From Bradyrhizobium frederickii (lineage in GTDB: Bacteria > Pseudomonadota > Alphaproteobacteria > Rhizobiales > Xanthobacteraceae): a stretch of DNA of 64,000 bases. Positions 6,064-15,839 of this stretch are shown here, in pieces (positions within the stretch are counted from its first letter, which is position 1; the number at the start of each line of letters is the position of its first letter). The position numbers were made by a program, and so were the translations under genes. The DNA is taken from the NCBI RefSeq assembly GCF_004570865.1, contig NZ_SPQS01000022.1:1-64000 (forward strand). The letters are read 5' to 3'. The notes under the pieces are model-generated. The model made no database searches. It worked only from the letters and a program-made list of their open reading frames with translations, and had not been told where the DNA came from.

Positions 6064-9000
6064 ATGACTGTGCGCGAGCAATTGTTTACTTTGTTGCGCA
6101 ACCTTCGATGGATAATTGTTCTGTCGGTAGCTATCTCGGTGTTGCTCTACCTGCCAGATCAGATCCAGGAGCTCTACCGGATAGCCGCCGATGACCTTGG
6201 TTGGGTAACGTTCAAGGAGTTCGCTGCCTTGGGCGTGATTGCGATAGCGATTTGGGCAAGCGCGTTTCAGCTCACGACTGCATCCCTGCCGCAAATCCCC
6301 CAGCCTTCCGCACGCCTGGCTTTCTATATAAGACTCGCTCCTGTGCTGCTTGGAGCACTGCCGATCATCGCCGCCACAGCAGGTCAATTTGCCTCGCGGC
6401 CGACGCGCAAGGTTGGCGAGGTCGAGGAAGTCGGAAGTATCTTCCGCATTCAAGACCAGGCGCTCGCGTTTGAGAGGAACGTGCTGTTCATCCTCGCGAT
6501 CGCCATGCTAATCATGCTCGTCTGTTTCGTAGCATTTACTTGGCGAATGGGATCAAGAGATCGTTCGATTGATCTCGCGAGCCGCGCTAATAATGCTTAC
6601 TTCATCCGTTACAGGTTTCTCGCGCTCTCGATCGGCGGCATCGTGCTGCTGACAACAGCATTCCTTATGGTGCCTGATAGGCTCGCACAATTTGTCGGAT
6701 CGTTCGGCGTGATCGCCCTCTTTGCGGTTTGCGTCCTTGGTCTTACGGTCCATTTTTCTCTCCTGACCATCAGATTTGCGTTTCCGTTTATTCCGGTTGT
6801 GTTCGGTGGGTTGTTTTTGCTTGCCTCCTTGTTGGGAGGTGACGACCACGAACTGCGTAACGTCTCTGAAGCAAACAGCTCCCCGGAAAAGGCGCGCATG
6901 TCCGCAGCCGCCGCATTCCGCGAGTGGCTTTTACAAAAACCGCGGGTAGAGGACGCCAAGAGGCTCGGCGAGTATCCCGTCTTCATTGTGGCGGCTCAAG
7001 GGGGAGGAATCTATGCCGCCAATAATGCGGCGCGGTTTCTTGCGCGGATGCAGGATCTCTGTCCGGCATTTCGCCAACATCTGTTTGCGATAAGCGGTGT
7101 GTCCGGGGGCAGCGTCGGTTCGGCAATCTTCGCCGCTGCGCTCCACGCCGAAAATGCGTCCCTTGATCCGAATGCCGTCGACGCAAAAACATGCCCCAAA
7201 ATCGCGGATTTTCTGGCAGGGGTTGGACGGGTCCAAGATATTGATGCTCCTGGGCCGGTCGAGCAGCGCGTAGCAAACGTCCTGACAACAGATTTTCTGT
7301 CGCCTTTGGTTGCCGGCTTTCTGTTTACTGACTTCACTCAGATGTTTTCACCGTTCGCGATCCCGGGCTTCGATCGCGCGCGCTTCCTCGAATACACGTT
7401 GGAGAACGCCGGTGACAGAGTCCTCGGCAGCAGGGAGGGCAGCGGCAATCAATCCAATCTGCTAAGGGCTGACTTCCAGTCCCATTGGGCGCCCGACAAC
7501 AACATGCCCGCCCTGTTGTTCAACACGACGGATGCCGGCAGCGGCAAACGGGCCGTCATCTCTCCCTTTGATTTCGATTCGCTGCACCCCAGAGACACGG
7601 ACCTGTGTGTTCTTGCAGCGCTTGAACGTGCGGGCACTGGGACGGACCAAACGGTCAAGAGCCACTCGCTGCGTATTCCGCTCAGCACGGCCGCTTTCAC
7701 GAGCGCACGTTTTCCGTGGGTGACGCCAGCGGCGACCATCTCAGTCAAAAATGACTGCATAACCTCTCATCCGCAGGCGCGCTTGGTGGACGGCGGATAT
7801 GTGGAGAACTCTGGGATTGAGACCGCGCTCGACCTGATTGAGAAGCTTAACGCCATCAAGGGCACCTCCGATGCGCCGAAATTCAGGATTTACCTGCTGT
7901 CCCTCGTCAGCGGGCAGTTCGGCGATCATGGTTCATTCATGTTCGGAGAGCTCATGGAGCCGGTACGCGCGCTTCTAAGCACGCGGACCTCCCGTACCTA
8001 TGTGGCCCTCAATCATGCAACCAGCATCGACCGTCGGCCGGACGCCGAAATGACGTCCAGTGTTCAGCGCTTTCCAACGTTCGGCCGGACGGACATAACA
8101 GGATTGTTTTATAGCCTTCCACTCGGCTGGACACTGTCCCAGAAGACCGAGGATATCATCTCATTGAGCAGCGGCCGCTTTTGGGACTGCGTGCCGAAGG
8201 ACGACTTCGATCAGTCCCGCGAAAGGCAGAGCAATGCAGATTGCCTGCAGGTGAAGTTGTTCCATCTTCTGAATGGATCGGTCGCGACCGCATTTGAAAC
8301 GCTGAAGGATGCCAAACTTGCACGGGCTGCCTACGCCGACGAGCTAGCGAAGGAATATCAACCAACTCCAAAGATCAAGCCGCAGCCATTACTTGCTTGT
8401 TATGAGAGCAATTGGTTGCAACAGCGCGGTTATGAGGAATATCAGGAAAAAGTCGCCGCCTACGAGCAACAGCTGAGTGAATCGCGCAAAGATCATTCCC
8501 CGGCCCCTCAACCCGTTCCGCCATATCGCAAGAGCTATATGGCCTACTATCAGGCCGAGCAGGTCAAAGCCTTGTTGCAGGAATGGGATCGCGTCGAGGA
8601 AACGGATCCCCGTATCCTTGCCTATATTCTAGGATCCGTCTCTTACGACAGCGCCGATTTTACTCGCAGCAGCGAGAACTTTTCTTACAGCGCGTTTTCT
8701 CAACTCCCGCAGAAATGGCGCGATCGCATTGACAAGAACAACTCAAGGCTCCTGGCCGCAAACAAGCCCGCGGTCGACGTGAACTCTTTGCTTAATCGTC
8801 CCAAGGAACTGGCCAATTTCGTGCTCGCTTACGATGACAACGACTTTGGCAACCGGCCCGGAACGGACGACGGCTGGCTGTTTCGCCCGCGAGGAATGTA
8901 TCAATTGGTCGGCCGTGAGCAGTATCAGGAAGCGCAGGATCAGATGGTGCAGCTACGCGAGCTGCAAGGACTTGATCTGCTAACGCTACCCGACGCGCTA

Positions 9001-9285
9001 TTTGATGCGAAGATCTCGGCTAAGGTTACCTTCGCTCACTTCCGACTGCACCGGTATAAGGACGGCCAGTTATCTCCGCCGGACAACCGCCGAACGCTGT
9101 TCGAATTGCTCAAGGATCGTGCGAACGACTGGACAACGGTTCGCGCGTTGCAAACGGATATGACGCATCCAGCCGATCACGCGCGGGTCAATGCACGCAG
9201 TGAGATGTTCCTCGGCTGTATAGAGGAGGCGTTGCATCCGACGAAGCTCAAGACGTTGCAAAGCCAATTCTACGGTGAGGAATGA
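6064..9285 (+). CDS. Membrane-anchored patatin-like phospholipase/lipid acyl hydrolase
   Basis: A 1,073-residue protein. The N-terminal third has several hydrophobic helices (about residues 15-35, 55-75, 140-160, 180-255), so it is anchored in the inner membrane. A patatin domain follows: the oxyanion glycine stretch AAQGGGIYAANNAARF, the nucleophile elbow GVSGGS with Ser347, and the catalytic Asp576 in VDGGYVENSG. Patatins use a Ser-Asp dyad to release fatty acids from lipids. The C-terminal 400 residues were not recognised. It is much longer than simple patatins (300-400 residues). ATG 6064 follows AGGAG. Two exported haem proteins follow on the same strand (gaps of about 107 and 46 bases), suggesting a joint role in lipid oxidation; that is inference. 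Confidence 0.85.
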   Translation: MTVREQLFTLLRNLRWIIVLSVAISVLLYLPDQIQELYRIAADDLGWVTFKEFAALGVIAIAIWASAFQLTTASLPQIPQPSARLAFYIRLAPVLLGALPIIAATAGQFASRPTRKVGEVEEVGSIFRIQDQALAFERNVLFILAIAMLIMLVCFVAFTWRMGSRDRSIDLASRANNAYFIRYRFLALSIGGIVLLTTAFLMVPDRLAQFVGSFGVIALFAVCVLGLTVHFSLLTIRFAFPFIPVVFGGLFLLASLLGGDDHELRNVSEANSSPEKARMSAAAAFREWLLQKPRVEDAKRLGEYPVFIVAAQGGGIYAANNAARFLARMQDLCPAFRQHLFAISGVSGGSVGSAIFAAALHAENASLDPNAVDAKTCPKIADFLAGVGRVQDIDAPGPVEQRVANVLTTDFLSPLVAGFLFTDFTQMFSPFAIPGFDRARFLEYTLENAGDRVLGSREGSGNQSNLLRADFQSHWAPDNNMPALLFNTTDAGSGKRAVISPFDFDSLHPRDTDLCVLAALERAGTGTDQTVKSHSLRIPLSTAAFTSARFPWVTPAATISVKNDCITSHPQARLVDGGYVENSGIETALDLIEKLNAIKGTSDAPKFRIYLLSLVSGQFGDHGSFMFGELMEPVRALLSTRTSRTYVALNHATSIDRRPDAEMTSSVQRFPTFGRTDITGLFYSLPLGWTLSQKTEDIISLSSGRFWDCVPKDDFDQSRERQSNADCLQVKLFHLLNGSVATAFETLKDAKLARAAYADELAKEYQPTPKIKPQPLLACYESNWLQQRGYEEYQEKVAAYEQQLSESRKDHSPAPQPVPPYRKSYMAYYQAEQVKALLQEWDRVEETDPRILAYILGSVSYDSADFTRSSENFSYSAFSQLPQKWRDRIDKNNSRLLAANKPAVDVNSLLNRPKELANFVLAYDDNDFGNRPGTDDGWLFRPRGMYQLVGREQYQEAQDQMVQLRELQGLDLLTLPDALFDAKISAKVTFAHFRLHRYKDGQLSPPDNRRTLFELLKDRANDWTTVRALQTDMTHPADHARVNARSEMFLGCIEEALHPTKLKTLQSQFYGEE

Positions 9286-9392
9286 AGGGTTTGAACCGGT
9301 CGCCCGCATTGCCTTGGCGAGGCGCGTAGCGGCGAGATGTAGTTGTTCGACAGCTGATGTTTAAATTTTTGCTCTTACAGGGGGATTTTCCA

Positions 9393-10766
9393 ATGATCGC
9401 GAGGGGTCAAATCAACGGATCTCTGTTTCCGCGACGGCTCGCAAGCTTGTTAGCGGCGGGGTTGATGTTCGTCGCAGCTTGGGAGGTAGGAACGGCTTCC
9501 GCGCAAGCCGCGTCGAGGCCGCTTGCGCCCAATGATGTATCCATTCTCTTTCCTCCGCCGAAGTCGGCGGCCGACCTCGCCAATCTGATCGCCGTGTCCG
9601 ATCTTGCGGGCCCTTCGGGATCGCCGCAGCGGCTGTTTTCCGACGCGGATTTCGCGCATTTTATCGCCAACGCCGAAAATCCGGAGCATCCGGGCGTGCC
9701 GGATTCGGGTGCACGGCACATTCAGTTTCCCGATGCCGTGAAAAAGGTCGGCGCCTGGTTTGTGGCCGGCATCCGCATCGATCCGGGCGCGCCGGGATTG
9801 TCGCCGGAGATCATCGCGCAGTTTGGCCGACAACCACAGATCCGGCTCATCATTCAGCCGGTGACCAACGGGCCGGACGGCTTCAAGGTTCATGACACTG
9901 CAGGCCACCTTATCTTCAGCTTCACTCTCGCCCCGGACCCGCCTCTGGATGGTTGCGGGCCGTTCCCGCGATTCAAACCGGACGACGAAGCATTCAAGGC
10001 GATCCTTCGTGACGTCGCGACCTTGCGCGATCAGCTTGGGGCCGGACAGTTTGGCAATGTCAAAGTCTCGACTGCGGGTGATCTGAATGTGCATCCGGGT
10101 CTTGTAGGAGCATCGGCAAAGGCGTTCCGCGATGCCCTCAAGGCTTTGATTGAGAAGCACCTCTCGCCGCAGCGCCTCAATACCATGGCCGTGATGGGCA
10201 TCGCCCCGCCAGAACCCTGGATTTTCGTATCGATGTTAAGGGTCCCGCAAGCAGGCCTAATCCCAGTCCCCGCCCCGACGCTTGATGGTATGCACGTGGC
10301 ACAAATGTTCAGCGCCGTCGGCGGAAAGCACGTGGTCCCGGAGCCGGGCACGAACAATCAAAACCCGGTCACCTGTCGACACGCGGCATTGCAAAATCCG
10401 CCCTTGCCTCAAGGCGATCGTAAGGGTGTTTCGACCTCCGAGTTCATCGATGGTAACGTGCCCAACAGCCGCATCATCGAGATCGTCAATACCATTGCCG
10501 ATACGAAGAAGAGCCACTTCTTCAATACCGATTGCGTGAGCTGTCACACCGAGACGGCACAGCCACTCGCCAGGAAAATTCCAAATTTCGCAGTGCTGGG
10601 CGTCAACCGCGCGGTGTGGCCGAAAGAAAACTGGAATGTTCGCAACTTCGGTTGGTTCCCATCCTTTTTGCGCGGCGGCCCGGCAGCCGCGACGATAACC
10701 AGGCGCGCGGCAGCCGAGACGTCCGACGTTGTCGCCTTCATCAATAGCCAATTGCTGAACAAGTAA
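9393..10766 (+). CDS. Exported mono-haem cytochrome c-type protein of unknown function
   Basis: From ATG 9393, which follows a GGGGGAT ribosome site (an upstream ATG at 9357 is less likely), the 457-residue product has a signal peptide with an AAGLMFVAAWEVGTASAQA core and cleavage near AQA-A. One covalent haem site, CVSCH, lies near the C-terminus (codons from 10533), followed by a TITRRAAAETSDVVAFI tail. The large N-terminal domain was not recognised. It would act in the periplasm or outside the cell. Its position between the patatin and the di-haem enzyme suggests an electron-transfer or accessory role for the latter. Confidence 0.75.
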   Translation: MIARGQINGSLFPRRLASLLAAGLMFVAAWEVGTASAQAASRPLAPNDVSILFPPPKSAADLANLIAVSDLAGPSGSPQRLFSDADFAHFIANAENPEHPGVPDSGARHIQFPDAVKKVGAWFVAGIRIDPGAPGLSPEIIAQFGRQPQIRLIIQPVTNGPDGFKVHDTAGHLIFSFTLAPDPPLDGCGPFPRFKPDDEAFKAILRDVATLRDQLGAGQFGNVKVSTAGDLNVHPGLVGASAKAFRDALKALIEKHLSPQRLNTMAVMGIAPPEPWIFVSMLRVPQAGLIPVPAPTLDGMHVAQMFSAVGGKHVVPEPGTNNQNPVTCRHAALQNPPLPQGDRKGVSTSEFIDGNVPNSRIIEIVNTIADTKKSHFFNTDCVSCHTETAQPLARKIPNFAVLGVNRAVWPKENWNVRNFGWFPSFLRGGPAAATITRRAAAETSDVVAFINSQLLNK

Positions 10767-10812
10767 CAGACGCCGTAGCCGTTTCCGGTAGCCTGCCGGG
10801 TCGGCTGGACGC

Positions 10813-13095
10813 ATGAAAAAGATGGATGGAGTCCTTGCTATGGGCAGACCTTCTTTTGGCTCTCGTCTTTATTCCTGGTTGATGCGCTGGCCTCATATCA
10901 CCAGCCTGTTATTAGCGACCGTCGTTGTCGTGATCGTGGCGGCCGGCCTGGTGTATTTCGCCCCGGAGAAGGTTCGCGACGCAGCCCTTAAGATCAAGAA
11001 CGATGCCAATCTCGTCGCTCAATTACTGCCTGCGACCCTGCCCGAGCCATCAAGAGTACAAAGCGCTTATTGGCTCCCGCAAAATTGGAGCGCTCGCCAG
11101 CGTTACTGGTTTCACCACACATCGCAGGGGACAGCGACCATCCCTGTCCCTTATCAGTGGTTTTTGGCCCTGGAACGCCCGGAGCTGTCCTTCTCTTACA
11201 CGAGCTTAACGGACGAGAACTACCTGCGCCGCCTCGGCTTCATTCCCAGTCCTAGCTCAAAGGACTTCGCCGGTATTGCGCCCGCATACGGTTATCACGA
11301 CGATGCGCCGAATGGGGACATAGCCGACCCCGGTTGGACTCCAAGCGCGCCCGCGAACCCGAATGCTTTGCCGGTCGGCTTTGCCATCCTCAAGGGCGGT
11401 GTCGATCCGGCGACTGGCGTCCCGTATGAAGATCAGATCGGGCTAACCTGCGCCGCCTGTCATACGGGCCATCTCGAATACAAGAATGTTAGCATACGGT
11501 TCGACGGCGGGCCGGCGATGGTCAATCTTGGCGAGGTTGAAAGAGCCGTCGGGCTGTCTATCGGCTACACGCTGATCTTGCCATGGCGTTTCGAGCGTTT
11601 TGCTAGCAAGCTGGAGCAGATCAAAGGGCAGAGTGTCGATCGAAATCAGCTTCGACGCGATCTTGAGCTAGCACTCCAAAAGATCAAGAACCAAAAGGCA
11701 GAGACCGACAGACTTTTGACGGGTCAGGGAGTGGCGGATCTCGATGAAGGGTTCGGTCGACTTGACGCGCTGAATCGGATCGGGAACCAGGTTTTCTATA
11801 GCAATCTGCTCGATCCCTTGACCGGCGAACTGTCCGAGCCACTCCTCAAGGGCAACTTCACGCGCCACGATGCCCCCGTGAGCTTTCCACCGATCTGGGA
11901 CACGCCGTATTTCCTTTGGGCACAGTATGACGCATCTGTTCTCAACGAACTCGTTCGCAATGCAGGCGAAGCGCTCGGTGTCAGCGCAAAAATTAATATG
12001 ATCGCTGCCGCGCCCGGAAGGCCGCTTTTTGCCTCATCCATACATCTCTCCGACATCGCGCGGTTCGAAGAGCTTCTGCGCGGCACCGATCCCTTTTCGT
12101 CCGAAGATGCAGGAGGCAGAAAGTTCACCGGGCTCGTAGCCCCCCGATGGAAGGACGCGCAGCAGAAATTCCGCGGTGACCCGGCCTGGGCGATCGATGA
12201 AAAGCTCGTTGAACAGGGTCGCGATCTTTATCGTGCTCACTGCTTTGAATGCCACCGAGGCCCGGTGAACGATGCTGCCTTCGACAAAAAGTGGCCGGAA
12301 GACTCATTCTGGCGCGCAGAGAACCCCGATCGCTCAGCCAAGAACGAGAAGAATTGGGTAGAGGTCGGGGGACGGCATTATTTTAACGTCGTCCAGATGC
12401 CGGTCTCGGCGATCGGCACCGACCGCCAACAATCTAACGTCCTCACGACGCGGCGCGTTCACCTACCCGAGTCACTCGGATTAAATCCCGCAGATGACCT
12501 CAACAAAGCCGGAGGTTGTGGCCTTCTGGCTGATAAAGGCGTAGATCCTCTGTTTGTACTCGCGCTCATGGACGTGGTCGGCAAAACGATCGAAGAATGG
12601 GTCATTGCGAACGGCACTTCTGAAGAGACCAAGCGGCAAATGTGGGGGCCCCGGAAGAACTGCCAAAATCAGCGAGTCTATGTCGGGGCGCGTGCGAGCC
12701 GCAACGGCAAGGACGAAACAGTACTCGCCCTTGAGCCTCAGTACCGGGCCCGCCCGTTGGACGGCGTTTGGGCAACAGCTCCTTATCTTCACAATGGGTC
12801 CGTTCCGACACTCAGAGACATGTTGGTGCCGCAAGCCGAACGGCCGAGGTCGTTTTGCGTCGGCAGTCGTGCGTTCGACCCGGTCAAGGTCGGGCTTGTT
12901 ACGAAAGTAAAGGCGACCGAGAGCTGTGCGGCCGGCCTGACGAACTTTAATGTGTCGCTGCTTGGCAACAGCAATCGTGGACATTCGTTCGAGGGCAAGG
13001 AAACCGACTTAACGAAGCTGCCGCCTGGCGTCATCGGACCAGAATTGACCGAAGCCGAGCGCCGAGCGCTTGTTGAGTATCTCAAGACTTTATGA
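10813..13095 (+). CDS. Di-haem cytochrome c peroxidase/dioxygenase of the RoxA-like family
   Basis: A 760-residue protein with an N-terminal membrane segment (ITSLLLATVVVVIVAAGL) and two haem attachment sites, CAACH (residues 213-217) and CFECH (477-481). The C-terminal APYLHNGSVPTLRDML segment is typical of the di-haem peroxidase superfamily. Length and site spacing fit RoxA-like enzymes, which include the rubber oxygenase RoxA and, as recalled, the oleate dioxygenase/diol synthase pair of Pseudomonas aeruginosa; these insert oxygen into alkenes rather than reduce peroxide. ATG 10840 after GGAG is an alternative start. Located directly after the mono-haem protein (46-base gap), probably co-transcribed with it. 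Substrate unknown. Confidence 0.8.
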   Translation: MKKMDGVLAMGRPSFGSRLYSWLMRWPHITSLLLATVVVVIVAAGLVYFAPEKVRDAALKIKNDANLVAQLLPATLPEPSRVQSAYWLPQNWSARQRYWFHHTSQGTATIPVPYQWFLALERPELSFSYTSLTDENYLRRLGFIPSPSSKDFAGIAPAYGYHDDAPNGDIADPGWTPSAPANPNALPVGFAILKGGVDPATGVPYEDQIGLTCAACHTGHLEYKNVSIRFDGGPAMVNLGEVERAVGLSIGYTLILPWRFERFASKLEQIKGQSVDRNQLRRDLELALQKIKNQKAETDRLLTGQGVADLDEGFGRLDALNRIGNQVFYSNLLDPLTGELSEPLLKGNFTRHDAPVSFPPIWDTPYFLWAQYDASVLNELVRNAGEALGVSAKINMIAAAPGRPLFASSIHLSDIARFEELLRGTDPFSSEDAGGRKFTGLVAPRWKDAQQKFRGDPAWAIDEKLVEQGRDLYRAHCFECHRGPVNDAAFDKKWPEDSFWRAENPDRSAKNEKNWVEVGGRHYFNVVQMPVSAIGTDRQQSNVLTTRRVHLPESLGLNPADDLNKAGGCGLLADKGVDPLFVLALMDVVGKTIEEWVIANGTSEETKRQMWGPRKNCQNQRVYVGARASRNGKDETVLALEPQYRARPLDGVWATAPYLHNGSVPTLRDMLVPQAERPRSFCVGSRAFDPVKVGLVTKVKATESCAAGLTNFNVSLLGNSNRGHSFEGKETDLTKLPPGVIGPELTEAERRALVEYLKTL

Positions 13096-14010
13096 GCGAT
13101 GGGTTACCCGTCGACCTGTGTGTCGGCGCCGCCACCTTCGACCTTCCGCCGACGTCACGCGTGCCTCGTCAACGCGCGTGCCATTCGGGAGCTTTGCCTA
13201 ACTGAGGGCTTCGAAGGGGAGCTTGGTCTCTTCGAGGCTGGTACGGTCGCCGGCTGAATCTTCTTATGAGCCTCGGCAACATCTGGCGCACGATGCTGCG
13301 GCGCGGATTTCATCTTTGATCCGGCATAGAAAAACTCTGCCGGTTGAATGCCGGCAGGGCTTCCTGTCCAACTCTCCGATACTTCAGCTCTGGAATCCTT
13401 CCATGCGGCGGGATCCGTGGCGATCGCGCGCTGGGCGTCGAGGCTTGATTGTCCCAACCGGGCGCGTCGCGACCTTAGTCTTCAGAAGGCCCTGGATCAC
13501 GGCTTGCGGGTCAGTCAGCAGCAGCTTGCTCTGTTCCCGTCCAGCCAGGTGGCGCCATTTGAGCCGGGTCTTGTAGAGCTTCGCAGGATTGAAGTCCGCG
13601 GTCGGCTCGAAGGTCTCGACCCGGAAAACGATCGCCTGATTGACGGCGACCGTACGCTATGCGCTCCGCAGGCTCATTATCGAAAGTCTCGCCGATCTTC
13701 TCCTAGACCCTGTCAGTCAGTTCCTGAAACAAAGACAGATTGGCGCCCCGCGAAACACCCGCGCCGCAGAGAAATACGGCCTCTCCGTCATTGACCTCGC
13801 GGATCTATTCGGAATATCGGGGCTGGCCTCAATGAATTTCATCAATACCGGAAATCAGAACGCGAAAAGGACTCGCCTCGCGTGGAGGGTACGCCATCTT
13901 ACGTCTTTAGATTGACGCCGTCCCCACATGAACAGGGCTAGTTCACTGCGATCTACAGCTGACCAATAACGACAACAATTTATACATTCTCTATCAAATA
14001 GATACACCTA
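13096..14010. other. Gene-poor stretch after the haem cluster
   Basis: About 900 bases without a gene that could be supported. Open frames on both strands (for example plus 13348-13794 and minus 13155-13457) contradict each other and show no recognised motif. The segment 13640-13915 might be a decayed gene. An inverted repeat GTCGGCG/CGCCGAC at 13122-13153 could help end the upstream transcript but has an 18-base loop and no T-run. Confidence 0.35.
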
Positions 14011-14038
14011 AATTTGCATGATTTTTCAATGAAAAAAC

Positions 14039-14074
14039 TTGCATATAAGTCAGTTCTGACTTATATGCTCAGCG
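14039..14074 (+). promoter_or_regulatory. Palindromic promoter/operator of the second AbiE operon
   Basis: A perfect 13-base inverted repeat, GCATATAAGTCAG (14041-14053) and CTGACTTATATGC (14056-14068), with a 2-base spacer. It contains TTGCAT (14039-14044), 17 bases, and TATATG (14062-14067), a good -35/-10 pair. An AbiEi dimer bound here would cover the promoter. A transcript starting about 7 bases after the -10 would begin at GTG 14074, in frame with the antitoxin, so the message may be leaderless. Confidence 0.55.
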
Positions 14075-14667
14075 TGACGAAGCTCGATGAACTCAAGCGG
14101 CATTTGAAGCCGGGCCAGGCCTATCGGCTCGCCGATCTGGCCCGCTGGTCCAGGTCTGTCGACCGGCATGCCAGAGAGTTGGTCGAGAACGGCACTCTTA
14201 AGAAAGTTTCGGGCGGATTGTACGTGTATCCGAAGGAAACGGCGTTCGGCCCGGCACCGGCATCCGACAAGGAGGTCGTGCGCGCCTTCCTGAAGGACGA
14301 CACGTTCCTGCTGGCTTCGCCAAACGCCTACAACAGCCTGGGTGTGGGCACGACGCAGCTCTATGACAAGACCGTGGTCTACAATCACAAACGGCATGGA
14401 GAGTTTCGGCTCGGCAACCGCACCTTTGCGTTTCGCGTGAAGCCGCGCTTTCCCAAGGCGCTGACAAAGGAATTCCTGCTCGTCGATCTGGTCAACAATG
14501 TCAATCACCTTGCCGAAGCCAAGGATCAGGTTCTCAAACGCGTGGCGGAGCGTGCTGCTGAGTCCGATCCGAAGCGCTTGCGTCATGCGGTGCGCGCGTA
14601 TGGGAGCGAGCGCGCCAAGAAGTTCTTCGAACGCGCGCTGAGAGCCAACGAATTGCATGTCGGCTGA
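14065..14667 (+). CDS. AbiEi-like antitoxin (DUF6088-type winged-helix)
   Basis: About 200 residues. The N-terminal VTKLDELKRHLKPGQAYRL plus a helix-turn-helix (LADLARWSRSVDRHARELVENGTLKKV) and the GGLYVYPK wing fit AbiEi/DUF6088 antitoxins. The frame is open from ATG 14014, but a perfect operator-like palindrome occupies 14041-14068, so ATG 14065 or GTG 14074 is more likely to be the start. It overlaps the toxin gene by 11 bases. It is shorter than the AbiEi at 1185-2039 and clearly not a recent duplicate of it, so the two AbiE systems came separately. Confidence 0.85.
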   Translation: MLSVTKLDELKRHLKPGQAYRLADLARWSRSVDRHARELVENGTLKKVSGGLYVYPKETAFGPAPASDKEVVRAFLKDDTFLLASPNAYNSLGVGTTQLYDKTVVYNHKRHGEFRLGNRTFAFRVKPRFPKALTKEFLLVDLVNNVNHLAEAKDQVLKRVAERAAESDPKRLRHAVRAYGSERAKKFFERALRANELHVG

Positions 14668-15607
14668 CTTTATCCACAATCATGAGCAGTTCGCAGATCT
14701 GATCCGGATTGTGGCGGAAGAAAAAGGCATTGATCCAGCATTGGTGGAGAAAGATTACTGGATCATGCATTGCCTATATGGCCTACAGCAGCAGAAATTC
14801 ACCTTCCAACTAAAAGGTGGCACATCCCTTTCCAAAGGGAACGACATCGTCCGTCGTTTTTCGGAAGATATCGATATTCTGATCGAACCTCCGGCCGGCC
14901 AAAACGTGAAGACTCACAAGAACCACGACAAGCCGGCGCACATCCAGTCGCGCAAAGACTTCTTCGATTGGCTTGCCAAGACCATCAAGATTGATGGCGT
15001 CACGAAAGTGGAACGCGATACCACGTTTGACGATGTTCCCAACTACCGAGGTGCCGGCATCAGACTTAACTACGCTAGTGTGAGCGAGGCGATGGAAGGC
15101 CTTCGCGAAGGCGTATTGCTCGAGGTGGGTTTCGACACTATAGCCCCGAACGCACCGAAAGACATCAGCTCCTGGCTTTACGATCGGGCCAGTGCAAGCA
15201 ACGTCGATATTATCGACAACCGCGCTAAGGCGGTGCCTTGCTACGATCCTGGATACACGTTCGTGGAGAAGCTACAAACCATCTCAACGAAATTCCGCAA
15301 ACAACAAACCGACAACAGCGACCCTGTCGGGTTCATGCGGCACTACTACGACGTCTACGAACTGCTCCAGAATAAGGAGGTTCAGAATTTCATCGGCACG
15401 AAGGAATACGCAGAACACAAACAAAAGCGCTTCCGGCAGGGCGACAACCCGATTATCGCCCAGAATGAAGCTTTCCTCCTAAACGATAAGAAGGTTCGAG
15501 CGCTATACACCGATGCTTATGACCGCAGCCGCGCGCTGTATTACGCGGCCCCGCCTGGCTTTGAGCAGATACTCGACGAGATTAGCGAGTGGGTTGAGAA
15601 GCTATAG
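14657..15607 (+). CDS. AbiEii-type nucleotidyltransferase toxin (second system)
   Basis: A 316-residue AbiEii family protein. The signature LKGGTSLSKGNDIVRRFSED followed by IDILI gives the GG-x(n)-DxD nucleotide-transfer site; EKDYWIMHCLYGL before it is also typical of this subfamily, and FVEKLQTISTKFR carries the conserved Lys region. ATG 14657 lies inside the end of the antitoxin gene (11-base overlap). The gene appears intact. Family toxins halt growth when the antitoxin is lost and can act in phage defence; which applies here is not known. Confidence 0.88.
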   Translation: MSADFIHNHEQFADLIRIVAEEKGIDPALVEKDYWIMHCLYGLQQQKFTFQLKGGTSLSKGNDIVRRFSEDIDILIEPPAGQNVKTHKNHDKPAHIQSRKDFFDWLAKTIKIDGVTKVERDTTFDDVPNYRGAGIRLNYASVSEAMEGLREGVLLEVGFDTIAPNAPKDISSWLYDRASASNVDIIDNRAKAVPCYDPGYTFVEKLQTISTKFRKQQTDNSDPVGFMRHYYDVYELLQNKEVQNFIGTKEYAEHKQKRFRQGDNPIIAQNEAFLLNDKKVRALYTDAYDRSRALYYAAPPGFEQILDEISEWVEKL

Positions 15608-15839
15608 TTCTGGCGCTGGGAGAGTTCTATTCGGATTTGGCCAACGCAATGGCTTCACCCCGCCCTCAAATGCCGCATAGCGAGCGTCTACTCTACTAAG
15701 ATGTGACTCGCTATTGTGGGTTGAAGAATCGGCCGATCCCCACTCGATTTCAGCATAGATCGCGCCGCCATACACGGAGCGGCCCGGGCCCCTGACGGAC
15801 ATTCTTCTAAAATCAACGACCGCAACAATCAGCCATCAT

